Shown: positions 31,289 through 43,309 of the stretch, one piece after another
Position numbering within the stretch: the stretch's first letter is position 1
Layout: every line of letters begins with the position of its first letter
Assembly (NCBI GenBank): GCA_001414345.1
Contig: LLCB01000121.1
Span: 62,001 to 126,000, forward strand
Length of the DNA stretch: 64,000 nucleotides
Origin: Hymenoscyphus infarciens
Lineage: Eukaryota; Ascomycota; Leotiomycetes; Helotiales; Helotiaceae
Direction of reading: 5' to 3'
Notes under the pieces: generated by a model
The model's database searches: none
The model's input: only the letters and a program-made list of their open reading frames with translations
Told to the model about the DNA's origin: nothing
Made by a program: the position numbers and the translations under genes

Positions 31289-32508
31289 TTAAGCAGCGTG
31301 TCCAACCAATCCGGTTTGCGGAGCTTTGTCAGGGTTGGTGTTGGTTCCAGCGAATCCAAGGGCGGTGTTCCAGGCGTCAGCAGTGGTAGCATCACGAGCG
31401 AGAGCAGACACCTTGGTTTGAGCGGCGGCAACAGCATCTTTGGCGGCTTGGTTAGCACCACAGACGTTAACCATCTGGTCCTTGATGCGGTTGGTGATGA
31501 TGTTGAAGTTGAGTGCCTCTTCTTGACCTTTGTTGACTAGAGGGTCGATGGCTTGGAAAGTGTTCTCAGTATCCTTACGACCGTTCAATCCAGCCTCGAA
31601 TTTCATGGTTGGGACACAGAGACCAAAGTCGAGACCAGAGATGGAGGAGGCGACGAATCCGTCAAAGGTTCCAGCGACAGGGTCGGACACAGCTCTAGCC
31701 CCGGCCACTCCAGCGGAGGCCGTTGAGGCGGCACCTGCAGAGCTAGCAACGGAAGTGGCTGATGCAGCCTGTATCATATTAGTCCATGTTCATCGTTTTT
31801 TGAAGATTGAGGAAGACTTACAGCACGGGTTTGGGTGAGAAGAGTGGTTGCTGGTGGGTTGATGGCTTGGTTGCAAGCATCGACACTTGGGGCCGCGCTT
31901 ACAGATGCGCTGCTTGGAGCAGTTGAATTTCCGCTGGTAGCACCGGTAGCTGGAGAGGAAGCGGCTGTTCCAAGAGAAGTTCCATTGGTCTTAGTTCCAG
32001 CAGCATCGACGGCGGTGAAGTTGGTGAAGCCTTGAGCGGCCATGACTTGAGCGACACTGAGGCCATCGGCGGTAAATGGGGTAGTGATGGACTTCTTGGA
32101 GTTGGCATTCTCAACATCTTGTCCACCAACAGCAGGGTCGATCAATGGAACAACACCACGGAGTTCAGCGGACTTTGGAAGAGTTGGGTCCGAGCAGACT
32201 GAAGGGATGGAGACAACAAATGGGTTGAAGTTTTGCTCAGCGGCAACGAGTCCACGGGCGGCAGCAACGGCTCGGTCACTGTTTCCGAGCTCAGTGATGA
32301 TGTTATCGGCCTGGGTAAGCTTTCCACATGGGTTGGCGGCGGCGAGGAGGAATTGAATGGATCCACCAGCAAGAGTTGCAGCTTGGCCCGAAGTTCCCAA
32401 GTCGGTCAAAGCTCCAATGGCAGTGATGGCTCCGTTTCCTTGCTCTTGACCAAAACGAGCTTCAGCGACAGCCGCAAGAAGGGCGATGAGAACAGTGTGG
32501 GAATACAT
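31289..32508 (-). CDS. Secreted Ala/Ser/Thr-rich protein of unknown function
   Basis: Two exons, 32508-31822 and 31768-31289, encode 388 residues. The 53-nt intron has GTAAGT and ACAG ends and is phase 0. Residues 1-17 form a signal peptide (MYSHTVLIALLAAVAEA). Residues 18-185 form a first domain containing GNGAITAIGALTDLG and NPFVVSIPSVCSDP. About 186-262 is a Ser/Thr/Ala/Gly-rich linker suited to O-glycosylation (ATGATSGNSTAPSSASVSA). About 263-388 is a second domain with GLDFGLCVPTMKFEAGLNGR. Five Cys are seen overall. There is no C-terminal GPI-type hydrophobic tail, so the protein is probably released or loosely wall-bound. Codon use is strongly biased to C and G third positions, as in highly expressed genes. 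I do not recognise the family; a cell-wall or cuticle-interacting role is only a guess. Confidence 0.8.
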
Positions 32509-32733
32509 TTTGAGAGGGTTGGTTGGTTGGTTTTTTGGATTGGTGGTAGTCAAGTATAAGGTAAAGGGTATAAAGGTGGTGGACCGGCCGAAATCAGTAA
32601 TTCAAAACTGTTAAAGAGTGTAAAGTATAAAGAATGTGAAGTTCACAGAACTGTAGCGAAAGTGTAATGTGAAGCGAAAAGAATGAAGATGAGGATGAAG
32701 AAAAAAGACTGGAAGCTGGGAAACAAGATCAAG

Positions 32734-32740
32734 CTATATA
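32734..32740 (-). promoter_or_regulatory. TATA box upstream of the secreted-protein gene
   Basis: The minus strand reads TATATAG 226 bp before the ATG at 32508. It is the best TATA match upstream and would give a 5' UTR of roughly 190 nt, plausible for an abundantly expressed secreted protein. Confidence 0.4.
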
Positions 32741-35700
32741 CAGGTGAAAAGGGAGGCATTGGGTAAACCCTGGCTTCGATTCATGAGCAGGCCCTTGTCC
32801 AGGAGGGAGATCTCAAGTCTAGTTCCCGGTTCATGAGATTAGATGTTCGGCGCAACAGCTCCCATCTGATCTATCAAAACCGTACAAAGCGGGAAGATGA
32901 GATGGAAGGCCTATCGCATCGATTCCAGCGCTTCTGTTGTGTCGAGGATCTTCCCCACCCAGGGGTTCCCTGTGATGTGCGTTGGGATGAAAAAGTGGTG
33001 GAAAAGTTCAGACGAAAGGCTGGCGCGGGAGGTCTAGCCGCGCTCAAGGGGGTCTCTTGGCGGTGAGCTTGTTTAGACGTTTGAAAAGTCAAAGCGAGCC
33101 AATAAGATAAGCGCATTCTGCCAAATACGAGGCTCGCGATGTGCGATTGGAAACCTTGGGTGTGTGAGTTGCCTCTGATCATAAGGGGTTGTTGGGATTC
33201 AGGTATCGGCCGTTTCGGCTGCCTCAAGAGTCAAGAATTACTAGTAACTGTACAGACGTGTACGGGCCCGTACAAACGTGGGAAGGGGGGATCAGGGACA
33301 CCGTTGATTCGTGGAATTGCGATTTCTGCGTTGTTTAGTCTTCCACCTTGCAAAGGGAAAAGGAGCGGAGCCTCAGCGTTTAGTGTCAAAGCTGTCAAAC
33401 AGGGCAATGCCATACGGATATCGGAGCATTCGTGATCTCATGATCATTATCATTGTATCAAAGGTTGCAACTTGCAACTTCGCAGCCCCTTGGGGAAAAT
33501 TGCGTCCGGCGTGACGACAAGAGGGGGGCACTGCCGTTGAGGTCTTTTCGCATTTGAAATGACAAATTGCGCTGTGCCGTCGCATCATATGTATCGCTGT
33601 TTCGTACGACAACACCGCAGCCCCCCTTTGCAGTGAGTTACAGCAACCAACAGCAATGACAAGTAAACAAACCACGTTCCGTGGATTGGAAAGGGGGTTT
33701 ACCGTCGAAGAATGATGTGTCCTAGGTAGAGATGCGGCGGAGTGAAGGGGCTTCGAGTGTTCGAGACCAAACCAGGGAGTCGGAACCTAGACAATACTTC
33801 ATCACGTGGCGCTAACCTTAATTTAGAACTCCTCCGAGCCGAGATGTTTCCAACTTTAACTGCACGAATTTTCACATCGAAATTAATTGCGTTTACCAAA
33901 GAAGATTCTTTTAACTTCTCCATTTTCTTCTCAGACGCACCGCAAACTCAACGCTTTTTCCAGGCCTTCCATTTCCCCCCAAGCCATGGAGTTCGCGGCG
34001 TTAATGAACTCCCCTGCCGAACCCCATAAAGATTTTGCTCATCAACTTTCTCTCCGTTCCATACAATGAGATAATCTCATGCCTCCCAACCACTTTTCCC
34101 TGAAAATTGCAAGTCTCCTAGCTGTTTTCGAAAGTTCTCACTTCATCGCCATTACTTTGACAAATGATGAGGCCGAGTTTGATAATAATGTTTACTTCTA
34201 GGAGAAGTCCCTCGTTCGGAAACCATTGTGATCAAGGGGACGGTAATAGGTCATATAGCGTGGAGAGCCTGTATGGTATCCAGCTCATAAGATGAGACTA
34301 TATTTCCCCAAGTCTAGGAGAACCACTGGGTCCGAGATGTTGCTAGTTGTGACTACATTTATTGGTTTCCGGCTCGCTCACAATGAGGCTGTCAAAACTG
34401 CACCTAGTTTGGAAATTATCTCAATCTATTTGAGGACTTGAAGACATAACTAATCTCTAGAAATCGTAGCCTCCTTCAAGCTGTTCTAAAACCCATTCCT
34501 ATTCTGAAAGTCATTTCATAAGATTACCCAGCGATTACTTTATATAAGTGTAGTAATTGAGGGAAAAAACCATTCGCACTTTATTACTTAATGTTATCTA
34601 GTATAGATAAAAAAGACTTTACGATAATATATTAGAATAAGCTTAGTATACTAACTTACTTCGAAATGAGCTGCAGATAGATTGACAATTACCACTTGCT
34701 AATTTCTTTTCATGCCGTCAGTATACGGGACATCATTATGTTAGACTGTTAGTTGACGAAAGATTGAGAGCGTAGTAAGTTCCTCCATTTCACTCGAAAT
34801 TCTCCCAACTTTTAAAAATCGTCCCTAAATTAGTGATTTCTTTCGGTTTTAGATTATCGATGTTTGGCTTTTTACTTAAGACCTATCAAATGAATCTTAG
34901 GATTGTAAAAATTGAAATCTCTATTCTCATCTGCTTCCCACCAGCGCTCTGCCATTTGCAACCTCTCCTCGATATTCCTTCATATCGACCAGAATCATCG
35001 TTTTCAGGAATGACTCTCGCTTGGGAAAAATAAGCACGTGTGACGCATCTTCCAGCAAGCGTTGAGGCTGAATATTAAACTAGCCTATTCTCTGGGTCGT
35101 GATTTGATGTTGATAATCAAGGGCTGTCACATATTTGGAGGGCGTTGCAGATGAAGTGCTGAAGAAAATTTCTTCAGATGAGGATGTTGGAGAAGTAAAG
35201 AGATTGTAATTTGCTCCATATTTCAGGTGGTTCCGGATTTTGGGTTATGTGGTGCATGGGTTATGGGAGTTAAGTTAGTAAGGTATCGAGAACCTCAAGG
35301 AGTTGTATTTGTAGTTGCGAGTTGCGAGTTGATACTATAATATGAAAAAGGAAAATAACTCCGAAAACTAGGAAAACAGCAAGTATTTTGAGGATAGTGA
35401 GAGTTCTTGTGAGTTATGTTCAAGTATCGCGGACGATTATTTTACAGTTGGGGACTATTTTGCAGCGAACTCCGAACAAAATTAAAGGTAGACGTCTCTG
35501 CTTTCGGTTTACGTCTATCGTCAAAATTGATATTTAGAACGACTACAATTCTACTTTCACACAACTCTTATCGCTTACAGTTGTTTGCTGGGCTAACTGG
35601 ATAATGCTTTAGCAGGAGTAATAAGAAGAATTACTAAAAGGCTTGCGAGTGTCAGTCGTTATTTCAGGCATTCCGTTGAAGAACCTGTGTAATACAATTG

Positions 35701-36120
35701 TGCTAAAAGGCAAAGGACAACCGAAAGCAAAAAATAAGTTACTGGAGATAGTTGTAGTCAACGGTCTATCTATTCTCTTCAGCTTTCTCGCGAGTCTTCT
35801 CTCTTCTTTGTATTATACTGCACTATGCATGAGATACTATGTGGGATAATATAAAAAACTTCAGTAGAAGTAACTATTGTTATGACCAAGTATGTCACAA
35901 TTCTTGAGTCATTGAAATTTGATAACATCGTTGCAATTCTCTTGAGCGAGCTGCTAAAAATTTCAGCGGTGAAGCTTCAACCTACATGATGGTTATCCGA
36001 GAGACATAGTATAGGCTATTTCAGAACCCGTCATTTTGCTTATATCCATGGTCCTACTGAAATAGCAAGAGAAAACGCAAGAAACCCTATAAAATTGAGG
36101 AAGGTGAAGTCTTGATCTTA
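32741..36120. other. 3.4-kb gene-poor region
   Basis: No supported gene. Open frames at 32833-33066, 33139-33435, 33742-34069, 34833-35033 and 35643-35849 lack protein-like composition and family motifs. Two adjacent palindromes, CTGTACAG (33248-33255) and GTACGGGCCCGTAC (33260-33273), are the only clear structure. The composition drifts to AT-rich after about 34.2 kb but without the full RIP pattern, suggesting old decayed intergenic DNA. Confidence 0.5.
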
Positions 36121-36573
36121 GGGCCTGTTTAGCTCGCATATATTAGTCTTTTATAATATATACACTACCAAAAATAATAAGATAATATATAATAGATATA
36201 TGTATATTATGATGTGTATAAACGTTTAGCTAGTATATATTATAGTATATACTTTTACTCGTATATCCTTTAAATATATATATAAGGTTATATACTACTA
36301 AAATTAAATATTATACTCTTTTAACCTCTTGACCTTTAACTTTTATATATATACATATATTTACTACTTCTACGACTATTAGTACTAGTAATAGTATAAA
36401 TTCGGCCGTCTATAAATATGTGAACTAAATAAGTATAAGAGGGCTAGCTAGTAATTACCTATTATTATTTAAAAGTGACGAGATAATTAAATATATACGA
36501 GTACCTTTTGACTCTATACTCGTATACAACTCTTATATAACTAAATTAAATTATATGCGTGCTAAACAGGCCC
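36121..36573. mobile_element. PIF/Harbinger-like MITE with TTA target duplication
   Basis: The element starts GGGCCTGTTTAGCTCGCATA and ends TATGCGTGCTAAACAGGCCC; these are inverted repeats over about 22 bp with one mismatch. TTA precedes (36118-36120) and follows (36574-36576), the 3-bp TWA target duplication of PIF/Harbinger transposons, and the GGGCCTGTTT terminus is typical of their Tourist-like MITEs. The 453-bp interior is TA-rich and non-coding, so it is non-autonomous. The same end sequence occurs at 18674. Confidence 0.85.
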
Positions 36574-38082
36574 TTAGTAAAACACAGCAGGCACTGCTAA
36601 ACCTCAAGTTAACAAAGTTTATTACATATTCAAAGATAATAAGCCTTATAATTTGAGCATTATCTCCTGTTTAAAATAATCCTATCTACTATCATAGTAC
36701 CAATGAGATGAGCATAGCGACGCGTGGAATTCTTGAGCTAGTTAACATCTTTTGCTCAAAGAAAACTAAAAGACCCACTTTACCAGAAACCACGGCCGAC
36801 GAAGAGTAATGATTCAAGTTCCCAACTAAGCCGGAGCGACTGCCAGATTTCGTCATGATTTCGATAGGCTCATGAACTACACTTTCGAAGAATCCAGCAA
36901 CAATTTCGATCATCTGTTTCTCAGCAATGCATCCGGTCAACAAATAATGCTGGGAACGAAGGATAAGGAAGCTTGTTGAGCTGCGTTGTTGGGGAGGCTC
37001 TTACACAGTTCGGGGATGAGAAAATGGCCAAGTTTGCAGGCGCGAACAAGGGATTTGGAAAGGGATCGGAGCGCTTGGAAGATGTAAGGGAGATGAATAA
37101 ATGGTTGCTGATGGCGAAGTTTGAAGCGGTCTGTTCTCATTTTTCTATTCTCTGCCTTCTTCATTTATGAACCAAGGCTGGCTATTGGAAGCATTTAGTT
37201 GATTTCCGATAATACCACGAATTACTGGAATGAGGTTTGCGTCAAGTCTCCGCAGATGGGCGTTCAAGGTTTCGTAAGTACTACTAAATTTCTGCTTGGT
37301 GATATGCGCTAGCCAATGTGTAAACATATCTAGACGGAAGCTGATGGCGTCGCGGCACTAAAGAGCAAGGCTATCGACGCCGAGGGAGAATTATCACCAG
37401 CAAGAATGGCGAGGATGCACATTGGTTTTGAACAAGAGCCCCAAAGAGGTTTGAATGATATCACCTTGGCATAGAGGGTTGCTAGCCAGTTTGTCAAGTC
37501 GGAATGCCAAAGTTGATCTCACCATTTGCGAGCAATGATATCGAGTCTTTGCGAAATATTTGTTGCCTTTTTTGTCCTGCGTTTTGGGTGATAATTCATA
37601 AATTCAGTAGAGGAAATGGGTTACACCGAGGCTTGGGAGCTCTATTCTACATGTGGAAGTTTTGTTGCACATCACACTCGAGTTCATAATAAGAATCACA
37701 ATTAAGCTTTCAAGATTTCGGAATACAAATTTCCCTTTGTATTCATAACTATTTGGTGCTCGCTGGCACTGCCCCGAAAATGGGCTTCATCGAATGGCTG
37801 AGGGGGAATTACACTAACAAAAATAATCATTCTTCATCCCTCAAAAACAAGCCATGGTATAAAAACGAAGAAAAAACAAACAAACGCCGAGAGAAAAAGT
37901 CGACCAGACGAACTGTCCAAATGGACCTTGAACCCAATCAAGGCAATTGGAATAATCAATACAAACAGAATCATCCATCTCTCAGTGTCTAGGGCGTGGT
38001 ATAAACAAGAAAACAAAAAACGCCGGAAAAGATTTCTCCAAACCACAACTGAGACTCCAACTCCAAAGACAAATATCAAATT
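36574..38082. other. 1.5-kb intergenic region
   Basis: No gene is called. A plus frame at about 36973-37170 reads GEALTQFGDEKMAKFAGANK and then a Leu/Arg/Glu-containing helical-looking stretch. It has somewhat protein-like composition and could be an exon remnant, but no flanking exons or family match were found. The right end should contain the 3' UTR of the minus-strand low-complexity protein gene. Confidence 0.4.
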
Positions 38083-41000
38083 TTATGCGGTGTATCCGGG
38101 GATAGCAGCAGCGCTCAAAGCAGCCTCCACGGCGAGTCTCTTCTTGTTGTTGAGAGTATCTGTGGGACCCAATGATGGGCGACCTCGACGTCGAACTGCT
38201 GGCTTCTTGTTCTCATCGGGCCAGAGCTTTCCCGTGACTGGCATTCCATTCAATGGTTTCTTCGTGACGCGTTTGCTGTCAAGTGGTTTGGTGGAGGGTT
38301 TGGTGGAGGGTTTGGTGACGCCTTTGTTGGCTGGTGTATTGCCAGGAGCAAAGTGCCCCGTAGTGGGGTTGCGCTTGACAGTAGGAGCGGCGATGGGAGA
38401 AGCAGGGGCATTTTGTGGTTGTTCCACAGTGGCCGGGTCGTTGACGGCAATTGAAGGGTTATAGTGTGTGGTATGGTATGCGACGACGTTGCTGACCTCC
38501 TTTTCGGCGCTCTCCAACATGCCCTTGAGCCAAGCGAGTCTCTTACCAACAACAGTCAAGAGAGTCTGGTCGTCTGGTTTCTCGATAGTCCGGCATTGCC
38601 ACTCCTTGTACCTCGCTAGACTCGACAGAATGTATGGAATTTTGTAGTGAAGCTCGCAATAATGGACGACGCATTGGAGACATGTCATATCGTTACATGT
38701 GGTACACTTTTGGACGAAGGGGCTGATTTCATATGGAACTTGTGGCTTATGGAAGGAGAAGAATTGAGGTGATTGGACCAACTCGTCCTGCGGTAGCAAA
38801 AAATGTTAGCAACCAATAAGATATTGAAATGAAGATAGACTTACAAGTTCTTCTTGCGTCCACTTGGAACTATACTCCTTGAGAGGCTCCTTTGGAGGGA
38901 TGGGAACATATTGGCCATGGTTTTCATGGTGTGTGTGATGTATGTGAGGTGTGGGGTTTGCGAAACGGTCAGCGATCTCGTTGGCCGGAGAAGCAGTCAC
39001 AGCGCGCCGAGTGGGGTTATGGCTGGCTGGAGCAGCTTGTTGTGTTGGTTGGTTGTGTGGGTGCGAAACATATTCTTGCGTGACTGGAAAGCTAGTAGGA
39101 ACGAATTGGGTATGATTGCGAGGTGCTGATTGCATCTGCGCGTGTGGGACATTGTTTTGATATGCTGGCGAGTTCGTATCGGCGCGTTGACCATAGTTGT
39201 TAGGTACCGGTGCTGGCTGTGCAGGGCAATTTTGGGGGTATTGGGCAAACTCTTGGTTTACTGGAGAAGGAGCAGAAACTGGTCGGGTATAGTCTTTGAC
39301 TGCCGCTGCTGTTGCTGGTTGGATGTTTCGGTACTGAGCACTCTCTCGACGTCTGGGAGTTGGTGCAGTCGGTTGCTTTCGAGTCTTCTGTCCTTGACCG
39401 ATGCTCGGGAAATTAATTTGTTGGTGTTGAGCCTGGGCTCCATATGTAGAAGTAGAGGATTGTGGGAAAGTCGCTACATTGTGGTTGGCGCTTCCATAAT
39501 GAACCTGTCGCTGGGACTGGTCTGCATATTTCGATGAAGCATATTTCTGGAGATTCACGCCGTTTTGAGCTACGCCCGTATAATGAACTTGCTGTTGTTT
39601 AGACTGCGCTCCGTGGGTAGAAGTGGAAGCAGTTGTTGTGAAAGTCGCGTCATTTTGATTGGCGCTTCCATGATGGCCTTGTCCTTGGGACGGGGCTCCA
39701 TATGTATATTGTGGAACAGAGTTCGCGGAAGTCGCTTCGTTTCGACCTACGCTCATACATTGAACTTGCTCCTGTTTGGACTGCGCTCCATATGTAGAAG
39801 TGGACACAGTTCCTGGGAGAGTCGCGACATTGTGGTTCGCGCTTCCATAATGACCCTGTCCATGGGACTGGGCTTCGCAAGTATAGGGTGGAACAGAGTT
39901 TGGGTGAGTCGTATATTGAACTTGCTGTTGATTGGGCTGCGCTCCGTAAGTAGAGGTGCGAGCAGATGGTTCGAAAGTCGCATTATTGGCGCTTCCATAA
40001 CACGCCTGTCCTTGGGACTGGGCTTCGTAAATAGAGGATGGAACAGAGTTCGGGAGAGTCGTATATTGAAGAACTTGCTGTTGGTTAGGCTGCGCTCCGT
40101 AAGTAGAGGTGCGAGCAGCTTTTTGGAAAGTCGCATCATTGGCGCTTCCATAATACGCCTGTCCTTGGGACTGGGCTCGGTGGTTATATGGTTGAACAGA
40201 GTTCGGTAGAGTCGCATCATTCTGGATTGCGCTCGTATATTGAATCTGCTGTTGTTTATGCTGCGATCCATATGCAGGGAAAGCAGTCTTCGAAACGGTT
40301 GCGTCGTTCTGACTTCCGATCGGATAATGAAGAGATTGGGGTTCGAATGTGACGGGTGAACGAGACTCAAGTACATCTTGAGGGGTTTGGGTTGATGCGA
40401 CTGGGACATTGGTGTAGTTCTGAGCGTTGATGTGACGTAATTGAGGAACTTGCTCAGAGCTCCCGTGGTAATTTAGAGTAGTTGGAGCAATTAGAGCAAC
40501 TGGTGCAAATTGTGAATAGTTATGATCGCCTTGAGCTTGAGCCTCTGGCAAAATGGGTTCCTCCCAGTCCAACGCGCCATCTCCACCGTATGGGTTGCAA
40601 GTAGGCTCTGAGGGTGTTTGAGTCGTGGAAGGACGGTGGATCTTGCTGGCTCTCTTCTTGTCGGCATCTGGTGAGCTTCGCTTTCCTGTGATGGGAGGGG
40701 GTTTGATGGGGTTTGCAATTTTAAAACCAGACGAGCATGAAGAGCGTGGACAGCAGTGGTCTTTCGGGGATGGCGGTGGGGGTGGAGAAGCGTCGTGAGA
40801 GGAGCAAGAGGAAGGGCTGGTCGAGTTGTCTTGGTCGGCGGACGCGCTACCCGAGTTGGAGGGAACAGGAACGGGAACGGGACCGTAGGGACTGCAGTAT
40901 TTCGGAGGGGTCGTAGAAGCTTGAGAAGAGGACGACGAAGAACTGGCAAAGACGGCTGGCTCGGATGGTTGGACTTGTACTTGTGCTTGTGCTTCACTGG

Positions 41001-41274
41001 CGCAAGTTGTAGTTGGAGAATCTTGCCAATATAAAATATTGGGGAGAAGCGATGACAGCGCCCACTCCGAGTTCGCGTACGCGTCCATGGCGGATTGAAG
41101 GTGGCCTTGAGCAAAAGGCAGAGGTAGATTTTGATTGGGTGTGTTTGCAGTGCGAGATTGGCTATGCGGTTGTGGGTGCGAATTCTGCATGAATGTGCTG
41201 TTGTGGAAAGGTGAAGTCGCGTTGAAGCTTCGCGGAAGTTGGGTCAAAACAAAAAATACCCAGCGCCAAGACAT
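38083..41274 (-). CDS. Gln/Ser/Tyr-rich repeat protein with Cys-rich C-terminal domain
   Basis: Two exons, 41274-38845 and 38787-38083, encode 1044 residues from the first ATG. A second ATG at 41190 (MQNSHPQPHSQS) would give 1016 and may be the true start. The intron is 57 nt (GTAAGT...CGCAG, GCTAAC branch). Residues about 90-200 are Ser/Pro/Gln-rich. About 315-630 are imperfect tandem units built on YGAQxxQQQVQY, SVPxYxxxAQSQGQ and HYGSANxNxATF. The C-terminal exon has a compact Cys/His cluster (C838, C841, C846, C849, H852, C854, H857) that may bind zinc. An AT-hook-like RRRGRPSLG lies near residue 1010, after basic Thr/Lys/Pro sequence. Together these suggest a nuclear, DNA-associated regulator with a large disordered segment; the family is not recognised. 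Confidence 0.7.
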
Positions 41275-42056
41275 GACTCGCCCTCCCTATTCACCCCTCC
41301 TACCATTGTTGCCTCATAAGAACTTGGGACAATAGCAGCGCAAATTAGGAGGAGGCCCTCCACAAATCATCGCTTTCTCATGGTCAATTCCCAACCTTTA
41401 CACTTCCTTCCAAGGCAAGAGAACAATGCAAGCAATACTGAAGCGCTTTAACCACTGGCCGGCGGGTCAACAGATCAACGGGTCAACACAAGTCCCAAGA
41501 TACATAGCTCTCCCTTTCTAGCTACCGCTTGATTCCATGCAAACATCCCCACACAAAATGCAAATGTTCCGCATGTTTCGTGCAACGCCTCCCAAAGAGG
41601 TAACTTTGAGAAGAATGACGCAAAAAAGGAACCATCTCAAGCTTTGCAAATGCTTGATGACTTGAAATGCTTGTCACAATTGGAATGACTTTGGAGGGCA
41701 AATATCCTAGTAGGATGAAATCATTTCTTATTGGTGTTCAAATATTGAGAGGGAGCTTCTTGAGAGGAAGAGTGATGGAAGTGAAAGCAAATAGGACTCC
41801 CTCCTGTCTAAGAAATCAGTCCAACCAACGCGTTGAAGTAGCCATCCAAGAGTCCTACCACATTTATCACAGAAAGCTTTTGTTGCACACCGCACTTCTC
41901 AAGATTGGGTACTGCCATCTTATCGTGCTTTGGTATTGTTGCAAATCGCACTTCCAAGGTTGGTCCTCGCCCTCGTTCCTCACACACCTTGATTATCCAA
42001 GTCCGTTTAGAATAACATCTTTTGAGATATATCTCTTCCAGATACCATATGAACAA
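41275..42056. other. Intergenic upstream of the low-complexity gene
   Basis: Presumably the promoter of the minus-strand gene in its first few hundred bases. A plus open frame at 41667-42062 has an ATG but no motif. A phrase near 41965 (CCTCGCCCTCGTTCCTC) matches repeats at 42.37 and 43.06 kb. Confidence 0.4.
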
Positions 42057-42174
42057 GTTTAAACGTGCACCAAGAGGTGGGTATTTTCATCAAAAGCAGC
42101 GACTTCAGGGATTGCAGGACTGGTGCCGACGCAAAAACACCAGTTGCTCTCCACCTTTCAGTGCACGTTTAAAC
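42057..42174. repeat. 118-bp stem-loop with perfect 14-bp arms
   Basis: GTTTAAACGTGCAC (42057-42070) and GTGCACGTTTAAAC (42161-42174) are exact reverse complements. Inside them GGTGG pairs with CCACC, and further in ACTGGTG pairs with CACCAGT (about 42119-42144). The nested arms suggest a foldable structure or a very small inverted-repeat element. No target duplication was recognised. Confidence 0.6.
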
Positions 42175-42320
42175 ATGTTCAGATGGTGTCTAGAAGGGAT
42201 AGATACAAAATGGGACTATCGCACATCTTGTGCTTAAGGTTCAAAAAATAATGGCATGAAAAGACAAGGTTTACGAGGAGACTTAACACAGTCGATATTG
42301 ATTTTTCCTAATTATCTATG

Positions 42321-43115
42321 CCCTAGAAGGTGTAGGAAAATCAAGCCAATTTAACAGAATAGCCACTGCAAGAGCACTCGCCCTCGTACCTCGTAAACCT
42401 GGAATATTATTCGTCAAAAGATAAGATTCCAGAAAGTATAGGAAACAATGCTGGGTGAGAAAATCGAATATGGGCTTTAAATGAGATCGCGGCAAAGAAC
42501 GACAGCAGCAACATACCCATCTCAACCTATGCAAATGATTTGACTCCTTGAAGTGGCTTACGATAATTGCAAGGACTTCGGAGTACAAACATCGCAAAAG
42601 GATGGAGATGCTTGAAACGATCTTTCATTGGCCAGCAAGTGATTCGACGAGTAATCTTTGTCTATGTCCCTTCCAAGTTTGAAAGTAACAGTTCAAAACG
42701 TGTCTTTAGAAGTGGGTTCAGATAATACATCTTGAGGAAATCAATCTCAATCCAGTACGTGCTCATGATCTGCAATGCGTAAAGTGGTGTTTTTGGCTAA
42801 AAAGCATCCACTTTGGCGGCAAGTTTTGAACCGTTACTTCCAAACTTGGAAGGGATAAGACGTTTTTATGAAAGGCTATAGAAAATGAAGTGAACAAAGC
42901 AAAGTAAGTCACTTGAAAGAATCGAGGTTGCCAAGTGTTTTTTCTTTGAACATCTTGCAAGTCTGGTATTTGTTCTTGAAATCCAGCATAATTGAGTTTA
43001 GTAAACCATCGCGTTGGAACTGGCCATTGCAAGACGCGTTGGAGTTGGCCACTGCAAGAGTCCTCACCATCGTTCCTCGTACACCTGGAAAAACTTTTAT
43101 CAAAAGATACGAAGG
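42321..43115. repeat. Degenerate interspersed repeat cluster
   Basis: A unit of about 63 bp at 42363-42425 (CACTGCAAGAGCACTCGCCC onward to TCAAAAGATAAGA) recurs at 43050-43112 (CCACTGCAAGAGTCCTCACC onward to TCAAAAGATACGA) with clear similarity. A GCCCTAGAAGGTGTAGGAAA phrase at about 42320 belongs to the unit of the tandem array at 43.31 kb. No coding content is recognised, so this is a mosaic of decayed copies of one repeat family. Confidence 0.5.
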
Positions 43116-43309
43116 TACAGCATGTAAAGATTGTAAACCCCTGTCGTTGTTAAAACCTTCAACATTCTGCATCACAACAACACAATCAAATTTTTTAAAA
43201 ATAGAGGAGTATTCTTGTCTGTTTTAGGATGATTCCCGTTTTAAAACGAAGTTTTTTTGTCCTTTGACAGGGATGTGGGGGTTATAATCTTTACACGGTG
43301 TGCCCCGTA

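Noticed and set aside
39565..40209. Plus-strand 214-codon Arg/Leu/Ser-rich frame and overlapping minus-strand frames at 39753-40409 and 40491-41114
   Set aside because: Shadows of the repeat region of the minus-strand low-complexity protein; internal periodicity is copied from the true frame.
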